From NCBI GenBank assembly GCA_026394195.1, contig JAPKYS010000071.1:1-64000 (forward strand): a stretch of DNA of 64,000 nt. The letters are read 5' to 3'. Under the pieces are notes generated by a model. That model made no database searches. It saw only the letters and a program-made list of their open reading frames with translations, and had not been told where the DNA came from. The DNA comes from a bacterium (GTDB taxonomy: Bacteria; Electryoneota; B3-LCP). This document shows positions 1 through 6,457 of this stretch, piece by piece (position 1 is the stretch's first letter; every line of letters starts with the position of its first letter). The position numbers and the translations under genes were made by a program.

Positions 1-126
1 TTAGAAGGAATTAACAGCTTGGTGCAGGCAGCGCGAACAAAAGCTCGTGGCTATCGCACCGTCGAATACTTCATCACCATGATCTATCTCATCGCAGGTA
101 AACTTAAATTCTCTTTACCCATTTGA
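1..126 (+). mobile_element. ISL3-type transposase, C-terminal end only (partial)
   Basis: The first 41 codons read in frame to a TGA at 124-126. They contain the block E-G-I-N-S-L-V-Q-A-A followed by K-A-R-G-Y-R and I-Y-L-I-A-G-K-L. This is the characteristic C-terminus of ISL3/IS1167-type DDE transposases, around and after the last catalytic Glu. The gene starts outside the window, so intactness cannot be judged. Its end overlaps the 3' end of the opposing DUF262 gene by 12 bases, so the element may have inserted into that gene. The terminal inverted repeat could not be defined without the other end. Confidence 0.75.
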
Positions 127-924
127 AACAGCGAGGAGCCAATTTAAGTAGTGTTTATAGAATTTATCAAGTTGGCCTGTCGTACAACTAGTAATTTTTT
201 CTTTAAGTTCTAATAATAACATCTGTGAAGCAACCAGATTATGTGCCGAGTCATTGTCACTAAAATAAACTGATTTTTTGAAGAACGAGAGATTTGATAT
301 ATTTCTTGCAGCTGAACCAACTGATGAGCCCATAGCATCTCGTTTTTGTTGCGCCTTTAGCGGAGTTCCATTTTGTAGTCTAAAAAACATATCTCTAACC
401 TCGCTAATCGTAGCACTTTCTAGAATCATTACCGATAAAAAACTTTCCTCAAATTTTATTGCTTGTTCAGCGTTTAATTGATTATAGAATTTACCTTTTG
501 CCATTGGTGTATCGTCTAAGGCTGGAAACGGTTCGTGCCAAGTGCCACGGAAACATACGTCGTTTGGAGGAAAAACTCCCATGTATTCGAGAATAGTTCT
601 AATTCGCTGTTGTCCATCTACTACTTCAAAAATAAAAGGATCTGCGTCATCATTTTGCTCTCGCTTATTATCTAAAATTTTCTTATAAAGTTTTTTTGCG
701 TCACCATCCGGATATCCATTTACTAAAGTGTGAGTGTCAATTTTCCAAAGATAAAATTTGGGAATATCCAATCCTCTGAATATTGTATCTATCAAGAACC
801 TTTTTTGAGGTAGGTTCCAAGCACTTTCTCGCTGGTATTCTTCTGGAGAAAGAAATAAATTACCATATTTAAAATGGGTTTTAATTTGCCCAACGTTTTG
901 GGGCCCTTTTGTAGAAATTATCAT
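115..924 (-). CDS. DUF262 (GmrSD N-terminal / ParB-like) domain protein, possibly 3'-truncated
   Basis: The 269-residue protein has the DUF262 signature. A Y-Q-R-x-x-x-W block lies near residues 30-36 and the nucleotide-binding D-G-Q-Q-R motif at 103-107. DUF262 proteins occur in GmrSD-type modification-dependent restriction enzymes and other phage-defence genes. The usual C-terminal HNH (DUF1524) domain is absent. The ORF ends inside the end of the ISL3 transposase, so the C-terminus may have been cut off by insertion, although DUF262-only proteins of similar size exist. The ATG start is supported by an AGGAGA Shine-Dalgarno six bases upstream (931-936). The promoter lies in the neighbouring repeat (989-1017). 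The gene is AT-richer than its neighbours, which fits horizontal transfer. Confidence 0.75.
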   Translation of the reverse strand: MIISTKGPQNVGQIKTHFKYGNLFLSPEEYQRESAWNLPQKRFLIDTIFRGLDIPKFYLWKIDTHTLVNGYPDGDAKKLYKKILDNKREQNDDADPFIFEVVDGQQRIRTILEYMGVFPPNDVCFRGTWHEPFPALDDTPMAKGKFYNQLNAEQAIKFEESFLSVMILESATISEVRDMFFRLQNGTPLKAQQKRDAMGSSVGSAARNISNLSFFKKSVYFSDNDSAHNLVASQMLLLELKEKITSCTTGQLDKFYKHYLNWLLAVSNG

Positions 925-983
925 TATTTTTCTCCTATTTTGCTAGTGATAGCTCTCTCTCGCAGATGGAATGTTCTGTTTCC

Positions 984-1180
984 CCCCTAATCTACCTCCC
1001 CCTCCCCCAAAAGTCAAGCAAAAAGTTGACTATTTCGCAAAAAGTGGAACGGAGCGTTAAGCGCGGCGTCAGGTCTCCGTCCCTTTGGGACTAAGGACCC
1101 GACGCAACAGACAACCTTGTTTTCGTGCCCCGTTCACGGGGCTTCCATAGCTGTAGCGCCGTCCTTCAGGGCGGTGCGGG
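984..1180. repeat. Long intergenic repeat, copy A
   Basis: This stretch is repeated with about 90% identity at 1285-1480. It contains the promoter-like T/C-rich block, an imperfect inverted repeat starting GCGTCAGGTC and ending GACCCGACGC, the hairpin GCCCCGTTCACGGGGC, and a GCCGTCCTTCAGGGCGGT-type hairpin. It carries no credible reading frame. A partial third copy of the last two hairpins lies at 32086-32140, and the GCGTCAGGTC hairpin recurs between hypD and hypE. Confidence 0.8.
989..1017 (-). promoter_or_regulatory. Sigma-70-type promoter for the DUF262 gene, inside a repeat
   Basis: Minus strand: TTGACT at 1017-1012, a 17-base purine-rich spacer, TAGATT at 994-989. Transcription would begin near 982 and give a leader of about 58 bases before the ATG at 924. 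A near-copy (TTGACT, 18 bases, TAGATT) is present in the second repeat copy around 1289-1320. Confidence 0.6.
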
Positions 1181-1284
1181 GCAAGACCCGGCGCAACGCA
1201 CAACTGCTGTCGGCTACGGAGAGTCGACAGCACACCCATTTTAACTTGCACAGGTGCCCCACACATCTGCTGTGGGTTCTCCCC

Positions 1285-1480
1285 TCCCTAATCTACCTCC
1301 CCCTCCCCCCAATAGTCAAGCAATATCTTGACTATTTTGCAAAAAGTGGAACGGAGCGTTAAGCGCGGCGTCAGGTCTCCGTCCCTTCGGGGCTAAGGAC
1401 CCGACGCAACCGGTAGCCTGTTTTCTGCCCCGTTCACGGGGCTAGTTAGTCGTAGCGCCGTCCTTCAGGGCGGCGCGGGC
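1285..1480. repeat. Long intergenic repeat, copy B
   Basis: Direct repeat of 984-1180 in the same orientation, with the same order of elements: T/C-rich promoter-like block, GCGTCAGGTC inverted repeat, GCCCCGTTCACGGGGC hairpin, CCGTCCTTCAGGGCGG hairpin. The 100 bases between the copies contain another palindrome, GCCCCACACATCTGCTGTGG. No gene is seen here. Confidence 0.8.
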
Positions 1481-1803
1481 TTAAGGACCCGATGCAACCC
1501 GTTACTCCACCCCCGCCTTGTCTGATTCCGGACAAGCCGGAATGACAAGGCTATTTCGTCGGAATGCTTGTTTTCTTTTTAATCCGTGTAATCCGTGAAA
1601 TCCGTGGTTCAGAAAAATTTAAAATGGATTCCGGATCAAGTCCGGAATGACACGTCTTTTTTGGCTGACTGCCGACTGCTGACTGCTGAGTGGTCCACCG
1701 GATTGCTTCGCTGCGCTCGCAATGACTACGCAACGCTAAGTCATTCTGCGAAGGAAGGCTTTTTTAATTCTTCAATCTTCAATCTTAAATCTCCAATCTA
1801 CAA
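1481..1803. repeat. Gene-free stretch with REP-like palindromes
   Basis: Contains short dyads of the type GATTCCGGA...TCCGGAATGACA at about 1521-1548 and 1625-1651. The same sequence recurs near 28630, 31505 and 33772. It also has a low-complexity run of AATCCGTG-type and CTGACTGCTGA-type short tandem repeats. No coding region is credible; the opposed short frames here are shadows of the palindromes. Confidence 0.6.
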
Positions 1804-2415
1804 TTAATTCTTCCTCCCTTTAACATGCTTATACACAAAATACCCCACCACCAGAGCCATACTGCCCACCACCACAATATCCACCACGTGACTGTACTTC
1901 ATCACCTCGTCCCAATTGTTGCGCAGCTTAAAGCCCACCCAGGCTAAGAAGCCATTCCACAGCGCCGCTCCTAACACGGTGTAGATGCAGAACTTGGTCA
2001 GGTTCATCTTGCCGATGCCCGCCGGTATGGAGATCAGGTGCCGGATCACCGGAATGAAGCGGCTGACGAAAATGGTCTTGTCGCCGTACTTGCCGAAGAA
2101 TTTTTCCGTGGCTTCCAGGTCGTGCTTGTCCAGCAGCAGGTATTTGCCGTAGCGCAGAATCAGCGGCTTGCCGCCGTAGACTCCCATCACGTACGACAGC
2201 AGCGATCCGATGATGCTCCCCAGCGTACTGAAGAAGATGGTCAGCGGGAAGGTGAATTTCCCTTCGTAGATCAGAAATCCGGCGAAAGGCATGACGGCTT
2301 CCGACGGCACCGGAGCGATCATGCTCTCCAGCGCCATCAGAAAGGCGACCATGAAGTAGCCTCCCTGGTGAATCAGGTTGGTAGCGTGTTCAGCGATGAA
2401 TTGTGTCAATCCCAT
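1804..2415 (-). CDS. DedA family integral membrane protein
   Basis: The 203 residues match the usual DedA/SNARE-associated (PF09335) size. These inner-membrane proteins are implicated in lipid carrier recycling and envelope homeostasis. Visible features are an N-terminal amphipathic stretch, the E-S-M-I-A-P-V-P-S-E block near residues 31-40, the conserved F-x-x-R-F-I-P-V-I-R-x-L core, the G-x-x-x-M/L core, and a basic C-terminal tail. The family's conserved acidic and arginine residues are present. It is monocistronic, with its own promoter at 2450-2478, and shows nothing unusual. The exact transport substrate cannot be read from sequence. Confidence 0.92.
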   Translation of the reverse strand: MGLTQFIAEHATNLIHQGGYFMVAFLMALESMIAPVPSEAVMPFAGFLIYEGKFTFPLTIFFSTLGSIIGSLLSYVMGVYGGKPLILRYGKYLLLDKHDLEATEKFFGKYGDKTIFVSRFIPVIRHLISIPAGIGKMNLTKFCIYTVLGAALWNGFLAWVGFKLRNNWDEVMKYSHVVDIVVVGSMALVVGYFVYKHVKGRKN

Positions 2416-2449
2416 GGTGTTCCCGTGATGATGGTGGTTTTAAGACGAA

Positions 2450-2478
2450 AATATAAACAAATCGGGCGGCAGATGCAA
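2450..2478 (-). promoter_or_regulatory. Promoter of the DedA gene
   Basis: Minus strand TTGCAT (2478-2473), 17-base spacer, TATATT (2455-2450). The predicted start is near 2443, giving a leader of about 28 bases before the ATG at 2415. Confidence 0.65.
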
Positions 2479-2488
2479 CAAAACGAGA

Positions 2489-2797
2489 TTATTCCTTTAT
2501 CCCACGCTGCACCACTTCCGTTCCCCGCTGAATGATGGCTCGAAACCCCTCATCCGTCGCCGCCCAATCGACCAGATCGACCTTGAAGGGCAGATTCGAT
2601 TCGGAAAAGGCTTCCTTCAACTGACGCATCCGTCGTAACGGCAGGGGTTCGGCGGTCATGATCGCCAGATCCAGATCGGAAAATTCCTTGGCATTGGGGG
2701 TGATGCGCGACCCAAAGACAACCACGTCGTATTCGATTGCCAGTTCAGCTAAAATGCGCTTTACTGTTTCCAGATGTTCAGGTTTGAGGTCAATCAT
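2489..2797 (-). CDS. MNT-type nucleotidyltransferase, antitoxin-like
   Basis: A 102-residue minimal nucleotidyltransferase of the polymerase-beta fold. The G29-S30-R motif and the D41-x-D43 metal-binding pair (S-D-L-D-L-A-I-M) are intact. It is the second gene of a two-gene unit, and its start overlaps the end of the HEPN partner by 8 bases. In characterised HEPN/MNT (type VII) toxin-antitoxin systems the MNT protein AMPylates the HEPN toxin and neutralises it. That role is inferred here from family and gene order. Length and motifs are normal for the family, and there is no sign of decay. Confidence 0.88.
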   Translation of the reverse strand: MIDLKPEHLETVKRILAELAIEYDVVVFGSRITPNAKEFSDLDLAIMTAEPLPLRRMRQLKEAFSESNLPFKVDLVDWAATDEGFRAIIQRGTEVVQRGIKE

Positions 2798-3194
2798 GAT
2801 TCCGCTTTTCCAGAGCGCTCAGCAGCTTCGCCGCATCCTGATAGAATAAGACCGCCGCTTCGTAGACGTATTTTGCCTTCTGTTCGTCGTAGGTATGCGA
2901 GGTGATGTTGCGCGCTTCCCGGTAGTCCATCCAGCGTTCGATATTCGCTAGAATGCCGCGTTCGGCGGCTTCCCGCAGTAAATCGCGGTAGGCGAGTCTG
3001 TCGATCTCCGTCGGGTTGAGTGATTCCTGTTCCAACTGCCGTTTGAGCATCTTCCAGCATAACTCGTGCGTGTACTCAAACCGTTGGATGACGGCGTCGC
3101 GCAGCTCTTCGTCATCCAAGGCCGTCTGAGAGCGCTTGATGGCTTTGTTCAAGCTGGTCAACGCTTTCTGCAGAGGGGAAAAATCCAACGGCAT
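2790..3194 (-). CDS. HEPN-like nucleotidyltransferase substrate-binding protein (HI0074 family)
   Basis: A 134-residue all-alpha protein of the HI0074 type, first gene of the HEPN/MNT pair. The R95-N-I-T-S-H100 segment gives the HEPN R-x4-H motif, and T-Y-D-E follows it as in the family. HEPN domains with R-x4-6-H are often RNases, and in type VII systems they are the toxin; HI0074-type members may instead be non-catalytic partners. The ATG has a GGAG nine bases upstream. A strong promoter lies just upstream at 3228-3256, giving a leader of about 27 bases. Confidence 0.87.
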   Translation of the reverse strand: MPLDFSPLQKALTSLNKAIKRSQTALDDEELRDAVIQRFEYTHELCWKMLKRQLEQESLNPTEIDRLAYRDLLREAAERGILANIERWMDYREARNITSHTYDEQKAKYVYEAAVLFYQDAAKLLSALEKRNHD

Positions 3195-3227
3195 TATTTA
3201 CTACTCCATGTAATTGTTTTCGATTGC

Positions 3228-3256
3228 AATATAACACCTTTTAGCTGCTGAATCAA
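3228..3256 (-). promoter_or_regulatory. Promoter of the HEPN/MNT pair
   Basis: Minus strand TTGATT (3256-3251), 17-base spacer, TATATT (3233-3228). The hexamers are the same as in the Lon and repeat promoters of this window. Confidence 0.7.
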
Positions 3257-3338
3257 GGATAATGTTAAGGTTAAAGAGAGATTACCCCCAAGGAAAAAGG
3301 CCTTCTTGATTTTTCATTTTTACTTTTTCATTCTCCTC

Positions 3339-4565
3339 CTACCTCCTTCTCCTCAACCCCCCCAATCCAAACCCGAACAACCCACAAATCCCTCCACCGA
3401 TGCCGATGACCAGATAGACCGTCCGCACGCCCCAGGCTTCGCAGGCGATGCCGGTCACCGCCGCGGATAGCGCCGTCATCCCCATCACCGCCAGATTGAC
3501 CAGCGAGAAGAACCGCCCCTGCAGGTTGGCAGGAATCCCTTCCTGAATCAGCGAGGTTCTCGGCACCATGATCAAGGGAATCGCCAGCGAGTGCACCACG
3601 ATGGCAGCTCCCATCCAGAAAAGGTTAGGCACGAAATAGAGCGGGATGAAGGTGATGCCATCTAAGACCATCCCGACCAGCAGCGTCTTGCCTTTCGGCA
3701 GCGATTTGCCCAGCGATCCCAACAGCAGCGCTCCGCTGAGCATCCCCACCGCGTAGCACCCCTGAATGGCGGCGAAAGCTTGCGGTCCCAGATGCAGTTC
3801 GTCGCGGATGAAGATCGGCGCGCCCACAATCGCCGGCCCCATGATGAAAAGGTTGTCCAGCATGGTCACCAGCAGCAGTTGCGCTGACCAGCGTGCTTTG
3901 ATCGCATATCTGAGCGCTTCTCCGATGGCTTTGACCGGTCCAATCGCAGACTTCACCGCAGCCGCTGGTGGCAGCCTGATGGCAAAAATCGTCAGGAATG
4001 AGATTCCGTACGCCAGCGCATCGAAGTAGAAGAGCGAAGTCAGATTGGAAATCGCCAGAATCGCTCCGGCTAACAGAGGTCCCAATAGCATCGCCGCGTG
4101 TGCCGACGTCTGAATCAGGGCGTTGGCAGGTAGCAAATTTCCGGCAGGAACCAGCAACGGCACAGAAGCATCCCGAGCCGGGTTGAACAGCGCCGCTCCC
4201 ATGGAAATCATGAAAGCTGCTGCCGCCAACTGCCAGGGCGCCAGCCATCCGAAGATAAAGGCTACGGGGATGTAGAGGATCACTCCAGCGCGCAGCAGGT
4301 CGGCAGACATCATCAGCTTGCGGCGATCCCGCGTATCCACCAGCGCGCCCAGAAACAACCCCAACAGCAGAGCAGGCAGATACCCGATCGCAGCCACCAA
4401 TCCCGCCAGCTTCTGCGATCCGGTCAGATCGAGGATTAACCATAAAAGAGCGATCTGGTAGATGGAATCGCCCGACCAGGCGATCACCTGACCGATCCAG
4501 AGCAAACGGAAATTACGGGATTTCAGAGGGTGGAAAAGGGGCGGGAGAGTGCGAAAACTTCTCAT
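3339..4565 (-). CDS. MFS transporter (EntS/MFS_3-like)
   Basis: The 408-residue protein has about twelve hydrophobic segments. The start resembles the EntS/MFS_3 group, with N-F-R-L-L-W-I-G-Q-x-x-x-x-x-G-D. The cytoplasmic loop between helices 2 and 3 carries G-A-L-V-D-T-R-D-R-R-K, the MFS motif A. It is therefore a likely proton-coupled exporter of a small molecule in the inner membrane; the substrate is unknown. It is the last gene of a three-gene unit (TPR protein, HAD phosphatase, MFS) and starts 13 bases after the phosphatase stop codon. The C-terminus ends in a run of basic residues (L-R-R-R-R). No promoter of its own is visible. Confidence 0.9.
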   Translation of the reverse strand: MRSFRTLPPLFHPLKSRNFRLLWIGQVIAWSGDSIYQIALLWLILDLTGSQKLAGLVAAIGYLPALLLGLFLGALVDTRDRRKLMMSADLLRAGVILYIPVAFIFGWLAPWQLAAAAFMISMGAALFNPARDASVPLLVPAGNLLPANALIQTSAHAAMLLGPLLAGAILAISNLTSLFYFDALAYGISFLTIFAIRLPPAAAVKSAIGPVKAIGEALRYAIKARWSAQLLLVTMLDNLFIMGPAIVGAPIFIRDELHLGPQAFAAIQGCYAVGMLSGALLLGSLGKSLPKGKTLLVGMVLDGITFIPLYFVPNLFWMGAAIVVHSLAIPLIMVPRTSLIQEGIPANLQGRFFSLVNLAVMGMTALSAAVTGIACEAWGVRTVYLVIGIGGGICGLFGFGLGGLRRRR

Positions 4566-4578
4566 CGGGAAGCTCAGC

Positions 4579-5223
4579 TCACGGCGGATTTCTGCGCAGG
4601 TGTGTTGCTACCTGCTGCAGGTTTTCATAGGGTATCGCTTCCAATTCCTGCTCCTGTAGATACTTCAGCAGGTTCCCCTTGGCATAGCGGCGGTCGGCGG
4701 CTTCAGCAGGGCAGAAGTCGGTCAAGCCATCACCAATATAGACGACTTGAGAACCCCGCCGCCTGGCTGCTTCCAGGTGCCAGCGTTTGCAATGGTTGCA
4801 TCGCTCTCTCAGCCGGGGCGTGGGGGAGGGGATGACCTGGATTCGCTCCTGGGAATCTCGCCGGTGGTCATTGGCAAAGAAGGGGAATTCGCCGTAACCC
4901 CAGTTTCGCCAGAGTTCGCCTGAAAATCGGATCAATCCACCGGAAAGCACCTGCATCGGCCACTCTTTTTCTCGGATCAAAGCGATCAATTGATCCAAGC
5001 CATCCGCCGGATGAATCTCCTGCTCGAGGGTTTCCATCAAGTCGTCATCCGGCGCCGTAATCAGGGCTAATTCTTCCCGAAGACTTTCACGTTCATCAAC
5101 GTCTCCGGACAGCGCTTTCTCTTCAATGGCGTACCAGTTCGCCGAGGCATATCTGTCCAGCAGGACGACGAGTGTATCTTTATCTGTTAGAGTCCCGTCA
5201 AAGTCGCAGAATATCTCAATCAT
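4579..5223 (-). CDS. MtnX-like HAD-IB family phosphatase
   Basis: A 214-residue HAD-superfamily phosphatase. Motif I is C-D-F-D-G-T-L-T-D, with nucleophile D7 and acid/base D9; motif II is the V-L-S-G-G segment; the late acidic motif is G-D-G-L-T-D. The C-N-H-C-K-R block and C-P-A-E-A-A-D...Y-A-K-G-N are typical of MtnX-like proteins. MtnX acts on 2-hydroxy-3-keto-5-methylthiopentenyl-1-phosphate in methionine salvage, but no other salvage gene is nearby, so the substrate is uncertain. The start overlaps the TPR gene by 8 bases, which implies translational coupling. Confidence 0.87.
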   Translation of the reverse strand: MIEIFCDFDGTLTDKDTLVVLLDRYASANWYAIEEKALSGDVDERESLREELALITAPDDDLMETLEQEIHPADGLDQLIALIREKEWPMQVLSGGLIRFSGELWRNWGYGEFPFFANDHRRDSQERIQVIPSPTPRLRERCNHCKRWHLEAARRRGSQVVYIGDGLTDFCPAEAADRRYAKGNLLKYLQEQELEAIPYENLQQVATHLRRNPP

Positions 5224-5839
5224 TAGGCGCTGGGAGGGGAGTTCTGCGGCGATAGTCGCCGGGCTTCAGGAAAGGAGAAACGACGTCTCGCTTGGCCTTT
5301 TCCAGAATCCCGCCCGAATGGAAGGTGAAGATGAATGGTTTGGCTAATTGGGGATTGTACCCTTGCAGCATCTCCTTGCAGGTTTGTCGCCCTTGCACGG
5401 CTGCTGGATGGTCCGGGATGATTCTCAGCGCGGTCCGGAAGCATTCAGATGCTTCCGAGATGATTTCGACTTTATTTTCATGAACGAAGAGTGGATCCAG
5501 ATCAGCCTTAAAGAAGGCGATGATGGTTTGCCCCAGCCCGCACCAGGCCTCTCCCATTTGGGGATTCAGTTCAAGCGCTCGAGCAAAGCTGGCTGCGGCG
5601 AATAACAGCTCATTCTGATCCAGGAAGATCTTCCCTCTTCTCTGCCAAACGTCAGCATAGTGAGGATCAACCCTCAGAGCGGATTCATATGCCCCTTTGG
5701 CGCCGCTGAAATCCATCGCAGCAAACATTTTATCCCCGAGAAGAAGCAGTTCATGCGCGCGCTCATCGTAACGGGGTTCTTCCTCAGGTTCCGAGGTTTG
5801 CTGCTGACGGGAGAATAATTTTTTTAGCCAGTCCCACAC
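5216..5839 (-). CDS. TPR repeat protein
   Basis: The 207-residue protein has a short basic, tryptophan-containing N-terminus, an acidic linker near residues 15-25, and about three tetratricopeptide repeats from 30 to 180. Typical TPR residues are visible: A-x-x-x-Y/F-x-x-A-L-x-x-x-P. It probably acts as a soluble scaffold. It starts with GTG at 5837-5839, heads the TPR-HAD-MFS operon, and its stop overlaps the phosphatase start. The promoter at 5872-5900 overlaps the terminator of the upstream osmC gene. I cannot assign a specific partner. Confidence 0.82.
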   Translation of the reverse strand: MWDWLKKLFSRQQQTSEPEEEPRYDERAHELLLLGDKMFAAMDFSGAKGAYESALRVDPHYADVWQRRGKIFLDQNELLFAAASFARALELNPQMGEAWCGLGQTIIAFFKADLDPLFVHENKVEIISEASECFRTALRIIPDHPAAVQGRQTCKEMLQGYNPQLAKPFIFTFHSGGILEKAKRDVVSPFLKPGDYRRRTPLPAPND

Positions 5840-5871
5840 GATTTGTCTTCACGGGTTAGTTGATCGATATA

Positions 5872-5900
5872 ATAATAAAAAACCCAGCTTCGGAATGCAA
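5872..5900 (-). promoter_or_regulatory. Promoter of the TPR-HAD-MFS operon, overlapping a terminator
   Basis: Minus strand TTGCAT (5900-5895), 17-base spacer, TATTAT (5877-5872). The spacer is the distal arm and U-tract of the hairpin that terminates osmC, so terminator and promoter share the same bases. Confidence 0.55.
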
Positions 5901-5923
5901 GGTAAAACCTGCAAAAGTTGGGT
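5876..5923 (-). terminator. Rho-independent terminator of the osmC-like gene
   Basis: On the minus strand an ACCCAACTT-type arm (5923-5915) pairs with AAGCTGGGT (5890-5882), leaving one G-U-type mismatch. An inner dyad GCAGGT/ACCTTGC sits between them. Six T residues follow at 5882-5877, then ATTATTAT. Confidence 0.7.
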
Positions 5924-5983
5924 ATGAACCTTGGTTTGTCGGCGAGTTGGCCGGATTGTGCAATATCTGATCGTAAGCATCAA

Positions 5984-6403
5984 TTACGCCTGCTCAGCCA
6001 ATAGTTCGACCTGATAATCCACTTGAACCGTGGGTTTTAGCATATTGATAACGCTGCAGTATTTTTCTTGGGAGAGTTGCACGGCTTTTTGCACCTCTTC
6101 CAGCGTAATCCCCGCACCGCCAATCCGGTACGTCACCTTCAGCGTCTTGAAAATCTTGGGATGATCTTCGCTGCGTTCCGCCTCCGAGATCAGCTCGAAT
6201 TTTACGATTTCCTTGCGTCGCTTCTGCAAAATGGCGACGATATCCATGGCGCTGCAGACTGCCGCGGCTTGCAGAACGGTTTCCATGGGCGTCGGTCCCT
6301 GGGTTGGCTCGCCGGCATGCCCGGAATCCATGTGCAGCGTGTGCCCGGAAGCCGTCCTGCCGGAAAAGTGCATCCCGCTATGATAGGTGATGGTCGTTTT
6401 CAT
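5984..6403 (-). CDS. OsmC family peroxiredoxin-like protein
   Basis: A 139-residue OsmC/Ohr-superfamily protein. Both peroxidatic and resolving cysteines of the fold are present, in the A-A-V-C-S-A-M-D-I-V helix and in the K-Y-C-S-V-I-N-M-L helix. These enzymes reduce organic hydroperoxides with a Cys pair, or handle reactive acyl substrates. The length is normal. The gene is followed by a good terminator (5876-5923) and lies 54 bases downstream of lon, so it may be co-transcribed with lon under stress control; that is inference. Confidence 0.9.
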   Translation of the reverse strand: MKTTITYHSGMHFSGRTASGHTLHMDSGHAGEPTQGPTPMETVLQAAAVCSAMDIVAILQKRRKEIVKFELISEAERSEDHPKIFKTLKVTYRIGGAGITLEEVQKAVQLSQEKYCSVINMLKPTVQVDYQVELLAEQA

Positions 6404-6457
6404 CAGATTCGAGTGTAGTGAAAATGAATTGAATTTGGAGTTTTATTCACGCTTGAA

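Noticed and set aside
1069..1362. Short frames in the first repeat region
   Set aside because: They lie in duplicated palindromes, on both strands, without ribosome sites.
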